A DNA stretch of 64,000 nucleotides from an uncultured Chitinophagaceae bacterium (lineage in GTDB: Bacteria > Bacteroidota > Bacteroidia > Chitinophagales > Chitinophagaceae). The notes below the pieces were generated by a model that was not told the DNA's origin, did no database searches, and worked only from the letters and a program-made list of their open reading frames with translations. Positions 1 through 8,491 of the stretch are shown piece by piece. How positions within the stretch are numbered: the stretch's first letter is position 1; each line of letters starts with the position of its first letter. Position numbers and translations under genes: made by a program. Location of the stretch: positions 124,001-188,000 of the forward strand of contig CALGAP010000009.1 in the NCBI GenBank assembly GCA_937958995.1, in the 5' to 3' direction.

Positions 1-239
1 GCATTTACCAGTGTTCCCTTCAATCCATCCTTTGAAGAAATTGCATACACAATGCTGCTGTCATCAGGATTGCTCGCGCCCTCAAAACGATAATATTCAT
101 CAATCACAAAATCGTCGGGGTGCAATTTTATATCCATTTGATTACATTCTATGCAATCAGGTTTCAGGTTAAAGTCGAGGTTATATCCTTTTTTCTTCAA
201 TCCGTTAATCGCTTCCGAAAGTGTTGTATAAGATTCCAT
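1..239 (-). CDS. Small conserved Bacteroidota protein, 3' end beyond window
   Basis: Reading on the minus strand from ATG at 239 gives about 79 codons, open to the window edge, beginning MESYTTLSEAINGLKKKGY and containing a C-x-x-C pair (PDCIECNQ), FVIDEYYRFEG and SSKDGLKGTLVN. I recognise this as a roughly 100-residue family widespread in Bacteroidota. It is often labelled 'phosphoribosylpyrophosphate synthetase' in databases, although it is far too short for that enzyme and lacks its motifs. The function is unknown. The gene lacks only its last few codons here. The name rests on recall, not on a search. Confidence 0.7.
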   Translation of the reverse strand, partial: MESYTTLSEAINGLKKKGYNLDFNLKPDCIECNQMDIKLHPDDFVIDEYYRFEGASNPDDSSIVYAISSKDGLKGTLVN

Positions 240-718
240 ATTGAATAGTTTTTAGCTCCTATATCATTACAGCTCCAAAAAGAAAAAGTTGCAGATCGTT
301 AATGAAGTTACAGAACCGCGGGCAGGATCGACCTGGTTGAGATCACTACCTGGCACGCGACCTGTTCGTGCCTTTGGCTTTTTTCGGGGCGGGCAAGTCA
401 CAGGAGGGCCACCCATCACTTGACCGTCCCTGGTCGCGCCTCGTACAGACCCTAAAGTTTCCACGCCAGGACGCCAAGGCACAAAGAAGCGGAAACTCGA
501 TACTCCGCTCCCCCGCACCCTGCACTCGCCACCCGCTACCCGCCACCTTTTCCGCTAACTCGTTTTTGACTATTCGGGCCAGACTCATGACAACTTTCCC
601 GATTTAGGAACTGCTTATCAAGATAATTTTAAACTTCATGATAATTTTTAAAAAGTAATATCAAAAATTTAATTTTTAATTTAAAAATTATATTTTCGGA
701 GTATAAAACCAGGCTAAC
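240..718. other. 479-bp region without a convincing gene
   Basis: Open frames of 79-83 codons occur on both strands at 267-607, but they overlap each other and have no recognisable domains or ribosome binding site, so I treat them as noise. The GC-rich half (300-560) looks different from the very AT-rich 630-700 stretch, which probably holds the promoter of the downstream ROK gene. A 42-bp element at 456-497 is described separately. Nothing else is evident. Confidence 0.5.
456..497. repeat. Intergenic 'CCAGGACGCCAAGGC' element flanked by 7-bp inverted repeat
   Basis: The core at 461-488 resembles the low-complexity gene-desert motif (CGCCAAGGACGCCAAGG-type) that recurs in intergenic DNA of many environmental bacteria. 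It is bracketed by AGTTTCC at 456-462 and its exact reverse complement GGAAACT at 491-497, so the RNA or single-stranded DNA could fold into a stem with a 28-nt loop. Only one copy is seen here, so mobility is inferred from memory of similar sequences elsewhere. Confidence 0.35.
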
Positions 719-1933
719 TTGACCAAATCGGAACGTCAAAGAAGAGAAATTGTCAAACAATTCTACTTCGGGGGTACGCTGTCCTGTTCCGACCTCAGCG
801 CCCAGACAAAGAAAAGTATTCCCCTTACCGCTAAACTCATCGATGAACTGCTGGCAGCAGGCATAGTGCTCGAAAAAGGATTTGCACCGTCAACAGGCGG
901 TCGCCGGCCGGTGACTTACTCGCTTAAACCCGACGTGTTATATATTTTGTCGGTGGCGATGGACCAGAAGGTGACGCGGCTGGCCATTATGGACATGCAG
1001 AACCAGTTTGTAACGCCAATCAAGAAAGTGCAGCTGCCACTGCAGAACAATACCCGCGCGCTGGAGCAACTCGTACACGAGATCGACACCTTCATCGCCG
1101 AGTCGAATTTTTCGAAAGAAAGGATCGTGGCCGTGGGTATCGGGATGCCGGGTTTTGTAGACGTGCTGAAAGGAGTGAACTACTCATTCTTATTAGCCGG
1201 TGGAAAGAATATAAGAACCATTATTGCCGAACGTATCGGCATACCGGTATTTATAGATAATGATTCCAGTCTTATCGCCCTGGCAGAGCTACGATTCGGT
1301 GGTGCAAGAGACAAGTCTGATGCCTGTGTTATCAACTTCGGATGGGGTGTGGGTCTCGGACTCATTTTGCAACAACAGTTGTTCAGGGGTCGTAATGGAT
1401 TTGCCGGCGAGTTTAGCCATATACCTCTTTTCCCTAATTCAAAGATTTGCAGTTGCGGAAAGACTGGTTGCCTGGAAACTGAAACATCCTTACTGGTCAT
1501 TCTCGAGAAAGCGCGTGAAGGTCTGCTGCAAGGCAGAACATCTATGCTGCGCCTCGAAGACCTGGACGATGTGGAACTGGCCAATGAACGGCTTTGTCAT
1601 GCGGCACAACGTGGCGACCAGTTTGCGATGGAGCTGTTTTCGGAGACCGCCTACAATATCGGCCGCGGTGTCGCAATTCTCATTCACATTCTCAATCCCG
1701 AAATCGTGCTGCTCAGTGGAAGAGGCTCCACGGCGGGATTTGTGTTGCAGTCGCCCATACAGCGCGCGGTGAATGAGCATTGTATCCCCCGGTTGGCCGC
1801 AGGTACTACTATCGAAATTTCACAGCTCGGACATGATGCGGAGCTCATTGGCGCCGCCTGCCTGGTAATGGAAAATCTCGACAAAGTCTCCATCAAGAAT
1901 GATATCTGGCCTCGAATGAAAACCGCCATCTAA
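719..1933 (+). CDS. ROK-family transcriptional regulator
   Basis: A 404-residue protein with an N-terminal winged-helix region (about 1-70, ending at GGRRP) followed by a ROK sugar-kinase-like fold. The ROK zinc signature is clear: H234 plus C244-S-C-G-K-T-G-C251-L-E253; DND at 180-182 and G-rich GWGVGLG at 208-214 fit the sugar/ATP pocket. The first phosphate loop (MDQKVTRLA, 81-89) lacks the D-x-G-G-T pattern of active glucokinases, so a repressor that senses sugar (NagC/Mlc/XylR type) is more likely than a kinase. The frame has no early ATG; TTG at 719 is used, with weak GGAG about 20 nt upstream and AGG closer. It lies upstream of the SusC-like chimera in the same direction, so it may control a glycan-uptake locus that has since decayed. 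Confidence 0.8.
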   Translation: MTKSERQRREIVKQFYFGGTLSCSDLSAQTKKSIPLTAKLIDELLAAGIVLEKGFAPSTGGRRPVTYSLKPDVLYILSVAMDQKVTRLAIMDMQNQFVTPIKKVQLPLQNNTRALEQLVHEIDTFIAESNFSKERIVAVGIGMPGFVDVLKGVNYSFLLAGGKNIRTIIAERIGIPVFIDNDSSLIALAELRFGGARDKSDACVINFGWGVGLGLILQQQLFRGRNGFAGEFSHIPLFPNSKICSCGKTGCLETETSLLVILEKAREGLLQGRTSMLRLEDLDDVELANERLCHAAQRGDQFAMELFSETAYNIGRGVAILIHILNPEIVLLSGRGSTAGFVLQSPIQRAVNEHCIPRLAAGTTIEISQLGHDAELIGAACLVMENLDKVSIKNDIWPRMKTAI

Positions 1934-2014
1934 ACCGGAAGTCATGCTTGCCCTTATCCTTGATATTCACTGGAATTAGTGTAGCCATACAAACCTTATC
2001 TGTCTACTAAAGGA

Positions 2015-4219
2015 ATGTCATCAAATAACCAAAACACAACAAAAATGCGTATGCGATTATTCTGGCTGGCGGTGTTGTCTTGCCTGCTTTGTGTAAGCAC
2101 AGCCTATGCACAGGAAAAGAGAACAGTAACTGGCGTGGTAAGTGCCTCCGATGGCACCGCGCTCAGTGGAGCCACCATTAATGAAAAAGGGACCGCCAAT
2201 TTTGCGGTGACCGACGGGAACGGGCAGTTCTCCATCAAAGTTTCTCCCAATGCAAAACTTGTCGTTTCTTATTCGGGTTTTACCGATAAGGAAGTCGATG
2301 CTACCGGCGACAATATCTCGGTTGTACTCGAATCAGATGGGAAGGCGCTGTCCGAAGTAGTGGTAACCGGTTTCGGTTTCAGAAAGCAAACCCGCAAACT
2401 ATCTTACTCTGTTGCCGAGGTAAAGGGCGAAGAGATTACCCGCGCTAATAATGCCAACCTGGTAAACGCGCTGCAAGGTAAAGTGGCTGGCGTGATGATC
2501 AACCAGGGCGCCAGCGGCCCGCAATCGAGCTCGCGTATCCGCATTCGTGGTAACTCCTCGCTCAACAGCAACACCCAGCCGCTGGTGGTGGTTGACGGTG
2601 TGCTGATAGAGCCGGGTACCACTGGTAACGACTCGTGGGGTGAGAACCCTGACTTCGGTAATATCATGAAGAACCTCAACCCCGACGATTATGAAAGTGT
2701 GACTGTACTGAAAGGCGCTGCCGCCTCCGCGTTGTATGGTTCAAAAGCGCAGAATGGTGTGCTGCTGATCACTACCAAAAAAGGCCGTCAGAGAAAAGGC
2801 CTGGGCGTGAGCCTCTCGCACAGCCAGTCATACGACAAAGCGTATAAACTCTACGATCTCCAAAACCAGTTTGGTGGCGGTATCTATCCCGAGTTCACCA
2901 AGGATGTTAACGGCAACGATATAGTGGATCCGAACGCAAGCATCTATGTGGGCGGATATTCTTTCGGTCCCGCATTCGATGGCCGCCAGATCAGGGAGAT
3001 CGACGGAAGAATGATTATGTGGAAAGCCAACGACCCCCTCGATTTCTTTGAGACTGGTAAATTCATCAACACCAACCTGGCAGTGGAAGGCGGCAATGAG
3101 AATACGACATTCCGTTTCTCATACAGCAATCTCTACAATACGAGTGTATTGCCCGATAATGGTTTGAAGCGTAACAATTTTGCCGTGAGAGCAACGCAAA
3201 AAATCGGAAGGGCACTCACCATGGATGTCAGCGTGAACTATTCCGACACTAAATCAGACAACCCCGCGCGCAATGGTAGCCGCAACAACATCGATCAGGC
3301 TGTTTATAAAAACTCTATTGAATACGCGCAGTCGGTTGTAGATGGCATAATGGCCTGGTCTGATAAGGATGGTTATAAAGAAACACGCAAACTACGCAGG
3401 TACAACATACAGAAAGGCGAAGGCAAATGGCTCCCGACGGCCCCGGGTTATATGGCCGCCGTGGAGCCTTACTGGAACCGTATGCGCACCATGGCACTCG
3501 ATTCTGCGGCGGAATACAAACCCGTGCCGCCGCCGGCTTTTTCAAAAGAGAAAGGCACCGAATTTTACCAGCAGGCGTATGATGTATATGACATTGGTAA
3601 GAATATGAATACAGAACAAAGAGATATTGCTTTGTTCTGGGACTGCAATCCGTTTTACCTGAATGTGCAGGGACACCTGAACTATGCCACCAAAAAATTA
3701 TCACCGGGTGGTCACTGGATTTCAATTGCAAGTATCGCTGCCCGCAAAACTTCGGCTGACCTGAATACAGCCACTGCCGCTTATGTGTTAACTGCGATGG
3801 CGCTGTACGATGGTTTCATTTCCTGCTGGGATGAAAAATATCGCAGCCACCTGATTCGCCCCGAAACTTATATCAACTCATACATAGACGAGCAATGGCG
3901 GCCGTTGTTGCAAACGCCACCCTTTCCTGAATACACCAGTGGTCACAGCGTGATCTCAACTGCTGCCGCCGTGGTGCTCACTTACTTTTTTGGCGACAAC
4001 TTTGCTTTTGATGATGATACCGAAACGCCGTATGGATTGCCGGTAAGAAAATTTTCTTCCTTCAACGCCGCTGCTGACGAAGCGGCAATCAGCCGTTTCT
4101 ATGGCGGCATTCACTATAAGGCAGCCATTGAAAACGGTCAGGTGCAGGGAAGAAAAGTGGGAGAGAAGGTGCTGAAAAAAATCAGGCTCACTGCCAGTGA
4201 TGCAGCGAGCCTGAAATAA
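2015..4219 (+). CDS. Chimera: truncated SusC/RagA receptor fused to C-terminal half of vanadium haloperoxidase/PAP2 protein
   Basis: The 734-codon frame joins two unrelated families. Residues 1-33 are a signal peptide (cleavage after AYA); ATG at 2045 (M11) is an equally good start. Residues 36-108 are a carboxypeptidase-regulatory-like domain, 112-257 the TonB plug (LSEVVVTGFG, VVDGVLIEPG, VLKGAAASALYG) and about 260-425 only the first strands of the barrel. From about residue 427 (nt 3290-3310) the sequence becomes a vanadium-dependent haloperoxidase/PAP2 protein. It has K608-x6-R615-P616, S642-G-H644 and S693-R694-x5-H700, the full vanadate/phosphate-binding set. The receptor lacks most of its roughly 22-strand barrel and the peroxidase lacks its N-terminus, so neither half should work normally. 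No SusD follows. Probably an in-frame deletion in a susC-susD-peroxidase locus, or an assembly join. Confidence 0.85.
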   Translation: MSSNNQNTTKMRMRLFWLAVLSCLLCVSTAYAQEKRTVTGVVSASDGTALSGATINEKGTANFAVTDGNGQFSIKVSPNAKLVVSYSGFTDKEVDATGDNISVVLESDGKALSEVVVTGFGFRKQTRKLSYSVAEVKGEEITRANNANLVNALQGKVAGVMINQGASGPQSSSRIRIRGNSSLNSNTQPLVVVDGVLIEPGTTGNDSWGENPDFGNIMKNLNPDDYESVTVLKGAAASALYGSKAQNGVLLITTKKGRQRKGLGVSLSHSQSYDKAYKLYDLQNQFGGGIYPEFTKDVNGNDIVDPNASIYVGGYSFGPAFDGRQIREIDGRMIMWKANDPLDFFETGKFINTNLAVEGGNENTTFRFSYSNLYNTSVLPDNGLKRNNFAVRATQKIGRALTMDVSVNYSDTKSDNPARNGSRNNIDQAVYKNSIEYAQSVVDGIMAWSDKDGYKETRKLRRYNIQKGEGKWLPTAPGYMAAVEPYWNRMRTMALDSAAEYKPVPPPAFSKEKGTEFYQQAYDVYDIGKNMNTEQRDIALFWDCNPFYLNVQGHLNYATKKLSPGGHWISIASIAARKTSADLNTATAAYVLTAMALYDGFISCWDEKYRSHLIRPETYINSYIDEQWRPLLQTPPFPEYTSGHSVISTAAAVVLTYFFGDNFAFDDDTETPYGLPVRKFSSFNAAADEAAISRFYGGIHYKAAIENGQVQGRKVGEKVLKKIRLTASDAASLK

Positions 4220-4286
4220 ATTGATGTTCGTTGAGCACTAAAAAAGTTGTTTGCTTCATGACTGTAGATTATTGGACGCAATGCGG

Positions 4287-4351
4287 TGAGGACTGTCACC
4301 GGCGCAACTGAGGCTGGTCATAATAAATTGGGCCATATTGACTGACCTTTA
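4287..4351 (+). promoter_or_regulatory. Tandem TGA-N6-TCA operators and -7 box of the alpha-glucan phosphorylase-like gene
   Basis: Site 1 TGAGGACTGTCA (4287-4298) and site 2 TGAGGCTGGTCA (4309-4320) have centres exactly 22 bp apart. Then come 23 bp and, at 4344-4351, GACCTTTA, a weak match to TAnnTTTG. The ATG at 4376 follows after a 24-nt leader. Both sites keep both half-sites. Confidence 0.75.
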
Positions 4352-4375
4352 GTTGTTTGTACAAGCGATACCAAT

Positions 4376-6040
4376 ATGAGTTTCAGAGTAAAACATCCCT
4401 ATACCTTCGCTCGCGAATATGCTGTGCCGGTGGCATACTTCTGCATGGAGTTTGCCATTCATCAACCGCTGAAGATATATGCCGGCGGTCTTGGCTTCCT
4501 GGCGGGTTCACATTTGCGCAGCGCTTATGCGTTGAAACAAAACCTGGTAGGCATCGGCATATTATGGAAGTATGGCTATTACGACCAGGTGCGCAAGAGC
4601 GACCAGACCATGGATGTGCTGTTCCAGGAAAAAGTGTATGGGTTTTTGAAAAAGACCGATATCAAGTTTACTATCAAGGTGAACAGTCATGAGGTATGGG
4701 TTACGGCTTATTATCTGCCTCCCGAAATTTTTCATACCGCACCGCTTTTTTTACTCAGTACAGATCTGCCGGAGAACGATTACCTGGCAAAAACTATTTC
4801 TCACAAATTATATGACAGCAATCCTGAAACCACTATTGCCGCCGCCATATTGTTAGGACAAGGTGGCGCCCGCTTGCTGGAGTTGCTCGACTGGGAACCC
4901 GCGGTATATCATTTGAACGAATCGCACGCCTTGCCGCTCGCATTTTATTTATATAAAAAATACAGGAGCATACCCGAGTTGAAGACAAGACTGGTTTTTA
5001 CCAATCATACTCCTGAGCCCGGCGGCAATCCGCAGACGCATGTATCGTTGTTGGAAAAAATGGGCTACTTCTGCGGAGTTCCGCTGGCCGAAGTAAATGC
5101 CCTGGTGCAATATGAAAATAATATCCTGAACCATACACTCGCTGCACTGCGATTGTCGGGGCGTGCCAATGCAGTGTCGGGCTTGCATAAAAAGACGTTG
5201 GTGAATATGTGGGCGGGTTACCGCGGTATTTGTCCCTTGATTTCTATCACCAACGCCCAGAACTATGAATATTGGGCGAATGCTGAAATGTACAAAGCCC
5301 TCAAAGAAGAGGACGATAATGCATTGCGCGACCACAAGAGGATATGCAAGGAGCAACTCTTTGAACTGGTAGCCGACCAGAATGGTGAAATATATGATCC
5401 GGATGTGCTGACTCTCGTTTTTGCCAAGCGCATTGCGGGCTACAAGCGCGCCGATCTATTATTCAGAAAAATGGAACGTTTTATTCAGATCGTTACCAAT
5501 AAACAACGACCCGTGCAAATAATCTGGGCAGGCAAACCTTACCCGATGGATTACAATGCGATTGGTGTGTTTGATAAGATTGTCGATCTCTGCAAGACTT
5601 ACACCAATTGCTCGGTACTGGTGGGCTATGAATTAAGACTATCGAAGTTATTGAAACAAGGCGCCGATGTCTGGATCAACGTACCTCGTATTACGCACGA
5701 AGCTTCGGGTACCAGTGGTATGACTGCCGCTATGAATGGCGCCATCAATGTATCTATACCCGATGGCTGGTTTCCCGAATTTGCCAGGGATAAAGAAAAT
5801 TGTTTTGTAATTCCTCCGGCCAATCCTCACTGGCCCGATCACCAGCAGGATGATGCCGATGCGGACAGCCTTTTAGATGTCCTGGAAAAACAGGTCATCC
5901 CCATGTATTACGACGACCCCGATCGCTGGCTCACGATCGTGAAAAACAGCATGACCGATATTATTCCCCGGTTCGATAGCGACAGAATGGTGGATGAGTA
6001 TTATGAGAAAATGTATAAGGCGGTGTCGCTGCAGGTTTGA
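4376..6040 (+). CDS. Alpha-glucan phosphorylase-like GT35 protein with missing PLP lysine
   Basis: 554 residues, matching the short 'alpha-glucan family phosphorylase' branch (about 550-600 residues) of GT35 rather than the 800-residue enzymes. Motifs: YAGGLGFLAGSHLRSA (35-50), NESHALPLAF (181-190), FTNHTPEPGG (208-217), FAKRIAGYKRADLLF (349-363) and HEASGTSGMTAAMNGA (441-456). In classical phosphorylases the last motif carries the pyridoxal-phosphate lysine (GTS-x-M-K); here that position is Thr450. The fold should bind alpha-glucan, but whether it phosphorolyses glycogen to glucose-1-phosphate is uncertain. It starts just downstream of a tandem operator pair and converges with ppsA (9 bp between the genes), which points to a role in carbon-reserve use under stress. 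Confidence 0.75.
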   Translation: MSFRVKHPYTFAREYAVPVAYFCMEFAIHQPLKIYAGGLGFLAGSHLRSAYALKQNLVGIGILWKYGYYDQVRKSDQTMDVLFQEKVYGFLKKTDIKFTIKVNSHEVWVTAYYLPPEIFHTAPLFLLSTDLPENDYLAKTISHKLYDSNPETTIAAAILLGQGGARLLELLDWEPAVYHLNESHALPLAFYLYKKYRSIPELKTRLVFTNHTPEPGGNPQTHVSLLEKMGYFCGVPLAEVNALVQYENNILNHTLAALRLSGRANAVSGLHKKTLVNMWAGYRGICPLISITNAQNYEYWANAEMYKALKEEDDNALRDHKRICKEQLFELVADQNGEIYDPDVLTLVFAKRIAGYKRADLLFRKMERFIQIVTNKQRPVQIIWAGKPYPMDYNAIGVFDKIVDLCKTYTNCSVLVGYELRLSKLLKQGADVWINVPRITHEASGTSGMTAAMNGAINVSIPDGWFPEFARDKENCFVIPPANPHWPDHQQDDADADSLLDVLEKQVIPMYYDDPDRWLTIVKNSMTDIIPRFDSDRMVDEYYEKMYKAVSLQV

Positions 6041-6049
6041 GAGGGATGT

Positions 6050-8461
6050 TTAGAGTATGTGCGTTTCATTTTTCGCAGGACTCAGCATCTCCTGTTCGGC
6101 CTGGATAATGTTCTCAATCCCTTTCAGCAGCGCGTCATCATTGAATGATATGCTGTCAATACCTTCTCTCACCAGGAACTGTGCGAATTCGGGGAAATCG
6201 CTTGGTGCCTGTCCGCAAAGACCTATGCGTGTGCCGGAGGCTTTTGCTTTCTGAATCACCATCGAGATCATCATACGGGCCGATTTGTTTTGCTCGCTGA
6301 AAAGATCTGCTACCAGTGCAGAATCGCGGTCAACGCCGAGGGTGAGTTGGGTGAGGTCATTGGAGCCGATTGAGAATCCGTCGAATACTTCGGCAAACTC
6401 TTCCGCCTGCAACACGTTGCTCGGAATTTCGGCCATTACATAGATATCAAGGGTTTCATCCTGCTGGCGGTCGAGGTCAAATTCTTTCATTACGGCTACC
6501 ACCTTCTTACCTTCTTCCACGGTGCGACAGAAGGGGATCATCACTTTCACGTTGGTAAGACCCATGTCGTTGCGCACTTTCTTCACGGCTTCGCATTCAA
6601 GCCTGAATCCTTCTTTATATCGCTTGCTGTAGTAGCGCGAAGCGCCGCGGAAGCCGAGCATCGGGTTCTCTTCCTTTGGTTCAAACTCCTTGCCGCCGAT
6701 GAGGTTGGCGTATTCATTGCTCTTGAAATCGCTCATGCGCACAATCACATCTTTGGGGTAAAAAGCTGCAGCGATAGTAGCAATGCCCTGCGCCAGTCGG
6801 TCTATAAAGTATTGCGATTTGTCTTTGTAGCCGCGGGTAAGAACTTCAATTTTCTTCCTGGCCTCTTCATCTTTCAGTTCATTGAATTTGATGAGGGCCA
6901 TCGGATGCGCCTGCACAAAATGTGTAATGATAAATTCAAGCCGCATCAGTCCAACGCCATCATTGGGATAGAAAGAAAGATGAAACGCTTTGTCCGGGTC
7001 GCCGGTGATGAGCATCACTTCGGTGCTCTGCGGCATTTGTATATTTTGCAGGTCGATAGTTGTCTCTTCATATTTCACGCGGCCGCGATAAATGTAACCT
7101 GTTCTGCCTTCGCAGCAGCTTACGGTTATCCATTCACCATCTTCGATGTTTTGCGTAGCGTTGCCAGTGCCTACTACTGCGGGTACGCCCAGTTCGCGAG
7201 CCACAATGGATGCATGACTGGTACGGCCTCCCTGGTTGGTAACGATGGCTGCCGCTTTCTTCAGCACGGGATCCCAGTCGGGACTGGTAAGATCAGTCAC
7301 CACGATTTCGCCCTTCTGCAATTTGCCTGCTTCGTAGGGCGATTTCAAAATGCGGGCTTTGCCACACGCCAGTTTAGAACCGATGGCTTCACCGCGCGCC
7401 AGCTCTTCGCCTTTTTCCAGTATCCTGAATTCTTTCAGGTGCAAAGGATCTTTTTGAGAATGCACGGTTTCGGGGCGTGCCTGTATGATGAAAAGTTCAC
7501 CGGTATTACCATCTTTTGCCCACTCAATATCCATCGGCCGCTCATAGTGCCGCTCGATCACAAAAGCCCAGCGTGCGAGTTGCAGCACTTCTTCATCGGT
7601 CAATACATATCGTTCGCGCTTATCCTGCGGTGTGTCGATATTCATCACGGGTATCTCGGCCGATTGGGGAGCATAGACCATTGTCTTTTCTTTGCTGCCA
7701 CATTTCTTTTGAACAATGGCGTTCCTGCCATCCATCAGGGTGGGTTTGAAAACATAATATTCATCGGGTGTCACGGTGCCCTGCACAATATTTTCACCCA
7801 GGCCCCAGGTGCCCGATACATGAATGATGTTTCTGAATCCTGATTCAGGTTCCAGCGTGAAGCAAATGCCCGAGCAGGCTTTATCGGCGCGAACCATTCT
7901 CTGCACGCCGGCAGACAGAGCAATCTTGCCATGTTCGAAGCCATGGTCTTCGCGATACTTGATAGCACGGTCGGTATAGAGCGAAGCAAAACATTGCTGC
8001 ACCGCCTTCACTACATTGGCGCCTCCGCTGATATTGAGATAAGATTCGTGCTGACCTGCAAAACTTGCCTGCGGCAAATCTTCGGCAGTGGCACTGCTGC
8101 GTACGGCTACATCGGTGGGTTGGCCGTCGCTGAGTTTAGCATACGCCTCCAGGATTTCTTTTTCAAGATCGGCCGGCATAGTAGCATTCAGAATCAGTTG
8201 CCTGGCAGTCTTACCGATTTCAGACAAGTTGGAGAAATTTTCACGATCCAGCCTCGCAAGCAGATCGATCAACACCTGGCGCAGCTTATTGGAATCGATA
8301 AAGTACCAGAACGCATCTGATGTAGTAGCAAAACCCTCGGGTACTTTAATACCTTCGGAAGAAAGTCCGGAAAGCATTTCGCCCAGCGAAGCATTCTTGC
8401 CGCCCACGGCGCCTACATCGCTGATATGTATTTCGTTGAAATTTTTTACAAACTTGCTCAT
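6050..8461 (-). CDS. ppsA: Phosphoenolpyruvate synthase
   Basis: 803 residues, normal for PpsA. The N-terminal ATP/pyruvate-binding domain has GGKNASLGEM (20-29), VRSSATAEDLPQASFAGQHE (120-139) and FIIQARPETV. The swivelling phosphohistidine domain has GGRTSHASIVARELGVPAVV with catalytic H416. The C-terminal PEP-utilising barrel has GFRGASRYYSKRY, IGSNDLTQLTLGVDRDS and GLCGQAPSD with the proton-donor Cys. It converts pyruvate + ATP to PEP + AMP + Pi (cytosolic). It lies 30 bp downstream of the M50 protease gene on the same strand and is probably co-transcribed with it. Enzymes of this group are induced on entry to anaerobiosis in other bacteria (known for DosR and Anr regulons), which fits the island. 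The long antisense frame at 6812-7843 is a shadow. Confidence 0.93.
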   Translation of the reverse strand: MSKFVKNFNEIHISDVGAVGGKNASLGEMLSGLSSEGIKVPEGFATTSDAFWYFIDSNKLRQVLIDLLARLDRENFSNLSEIGKTARQLILNATMPADLEKEILEAYAKLSDGQPTDVAVRSSATAEDLPQASFAGQHESYLNISGGANVVKAVQQCFASLYTDRAIKYREDHGFEHGKIALSAGVQRMVRADKACSGICFTLEPESGFRNIIHVSGTWGLGENIVQGTVTPDEYYVFKPTLMDGRNAIVQKKCGSKEKTMVYAPQSAEIPVMNIDTPQDKRERYVLTDEEVLQLARWAFVIERHYERPMDIEWAKDGNTGELFIIQARPETVHSQKDPLHLKEFRILEKGEELARGEAIGSKLACGKARILKSPYEAGKLQKGEIVVTDLTSPDWDPVLKKAAAIVTNQGGRTSHASIVARELGVPAVVGTGNATQNIEDGEWITVSCCEGRTGYIYRGRVKYEETTIDLQNIQMPQSTEVMLITGDPDKAFHLSFYPNDGVGLMRLEFIITHFVQAHPMALIKFNELKDEEARKKIEVLTRGYKDKSQYFIDRLAQGIATIAAAFYPKDVIVRMSDFKSNEYANLIGGKEFEPKEENPMLGFRGASRYYSKRYKEGFRLECEAVKKVRNDMGLTNVKVMIPFCRTVEEGKKVVAVMKEFDLDRQQDETLDIYVMAEIPSNVLQAEEFAEVFDGFSIGSNDLTQLTLGVDRDSALVADLFSEQNKSARMMISMVIQKAKASGTRIGLCGQAPSDFPEFAQFLVREGIDSISFNDDALLKGIENIIQAEQEMLSPAKNETHIL

Positions 8462-8491
8462 AGCGCATGTATTTATGCGGGTGAAATTTTT

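Noticed and set aside
267..607. Overlapping 79-83-codon frames in the first gap
   Set aside because: They conflict on both strands, contain repetitive composition, and have no ribosome site.
6812..7843. 343-codon frame antisense to ppsA
   Set aside because: Shadow of the high-confidence ppsA reading; no domain or ribosome site.
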